NCBI GenBank assembly: GCA_903632075.3
Contig: CAHIKZ030005440.1
Span: 1,058,501 to 1,122,500 of the forward strand
Length of the DNA stretch: 64,000 nt
Source of the DNA: Acanthosepion pharaonis
Taxonomy: Eukaryota > Mollusca > Cephalopoda > Sepiida > Sepiidae
Direction of reading: 5' to 3'
Shown in pieces: positions 63,866 through 64,000 of the stretch; position 1 is the first letter of the stretch, and every line of letters starts with the position of its first letter. The notes under the pieces were generated by a model that was not told the DNA's origin, searched no databases, and saw nothing but the letters and a program-made list of their open reading frames with translations. The translations under genes were made by a program, and so were the position numbers.

Positions 63866-64000
63866 AGGTAGTTTATTTATATATAATATGTCTAAGCATC
63901 TTCTTTGTAGTTAATGTGCATTTGGTTTTTGTAATAAATATGTATATAATTTTTTACTATGTGTTACTTACTTTGAGGAGAATTTGGTGGTCTATAAGGT

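Overview
This window looks like repeat-dominated animal DNA, most consistent with a cephalopod mollusc such as an octopus. That is an inference from three things: abundant tRNA-headed SINEs, many GIY-YIG Penelope-like element (PLE) fragments, and very long GATA/TATC and TA arrays. I find no convincing host protein-coding gene, rRNA gene or intact tRNA gene. Every protein match I can defend belongs to a decayed transposable element, and most long open frames are translated microsatellites.

Layout. 0-6 kb: two hAT-like fragments around a 128-bp satellite, a tandem array made from the C-terminal codons of a LINE (LINE-B), and a degenerate triplicated ~0.9 kb block. 7-15 kb: a SINE with its satellite (minus strand), two LINE-A remnants, a Helitron, a second SINE with satellite, more LINE-A and a Tc1 fragment. 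15-24 kb: mostly unrecognised AT-rich DNA with SINEs and a short satellite. 24-34 kb: rearranged LINE pieces, a decamer minisatellite, an RTE-like LINE 3' end, a TATC array and a LINE-A with a tandemly repeated tail. 34-46 kb: two large 107-bp satellite arrays around LINE-A and LINE-B copies, a solo LTR, a hAT deletion derivative and an RTE-like reverse transcriptase (RT) fragment. 47-51.4 kb: GATA/TATC arrays. 51.9-53.3 kb: three R4/Dong-like LINE 3' fragments embedded in AAT repeats. 53.6-64 kb: a PLE graveyard with GIY-YIG domains, hammerhead-like motifs, a Tc1 insertion and a mariner relic.

The unifying theme is that retroelement 3' ends have become tandem repeats by three separate routes. 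A tRNA-derived SINE (SINE-b) ends in the unit that forms the 107/128-bp satellite. LINE-A has repeated its last codons plus 3' UTR with a 149-bp period. LINE-B has repeated its C-terminal coding segment with a ~130-bp period. The best candidate for an active biochemical element is the hammerhead-ribozyme-like fold in PLE sequence near 57.6 kb, supported by a second, covarying copy near 53.7 kb.

Names LINE-A, LINE-B, LINE-R and SINE-a to SINE-d are labels used only in this report. Boundaries of decayed elements are approximate, generally within a few tens of bases.
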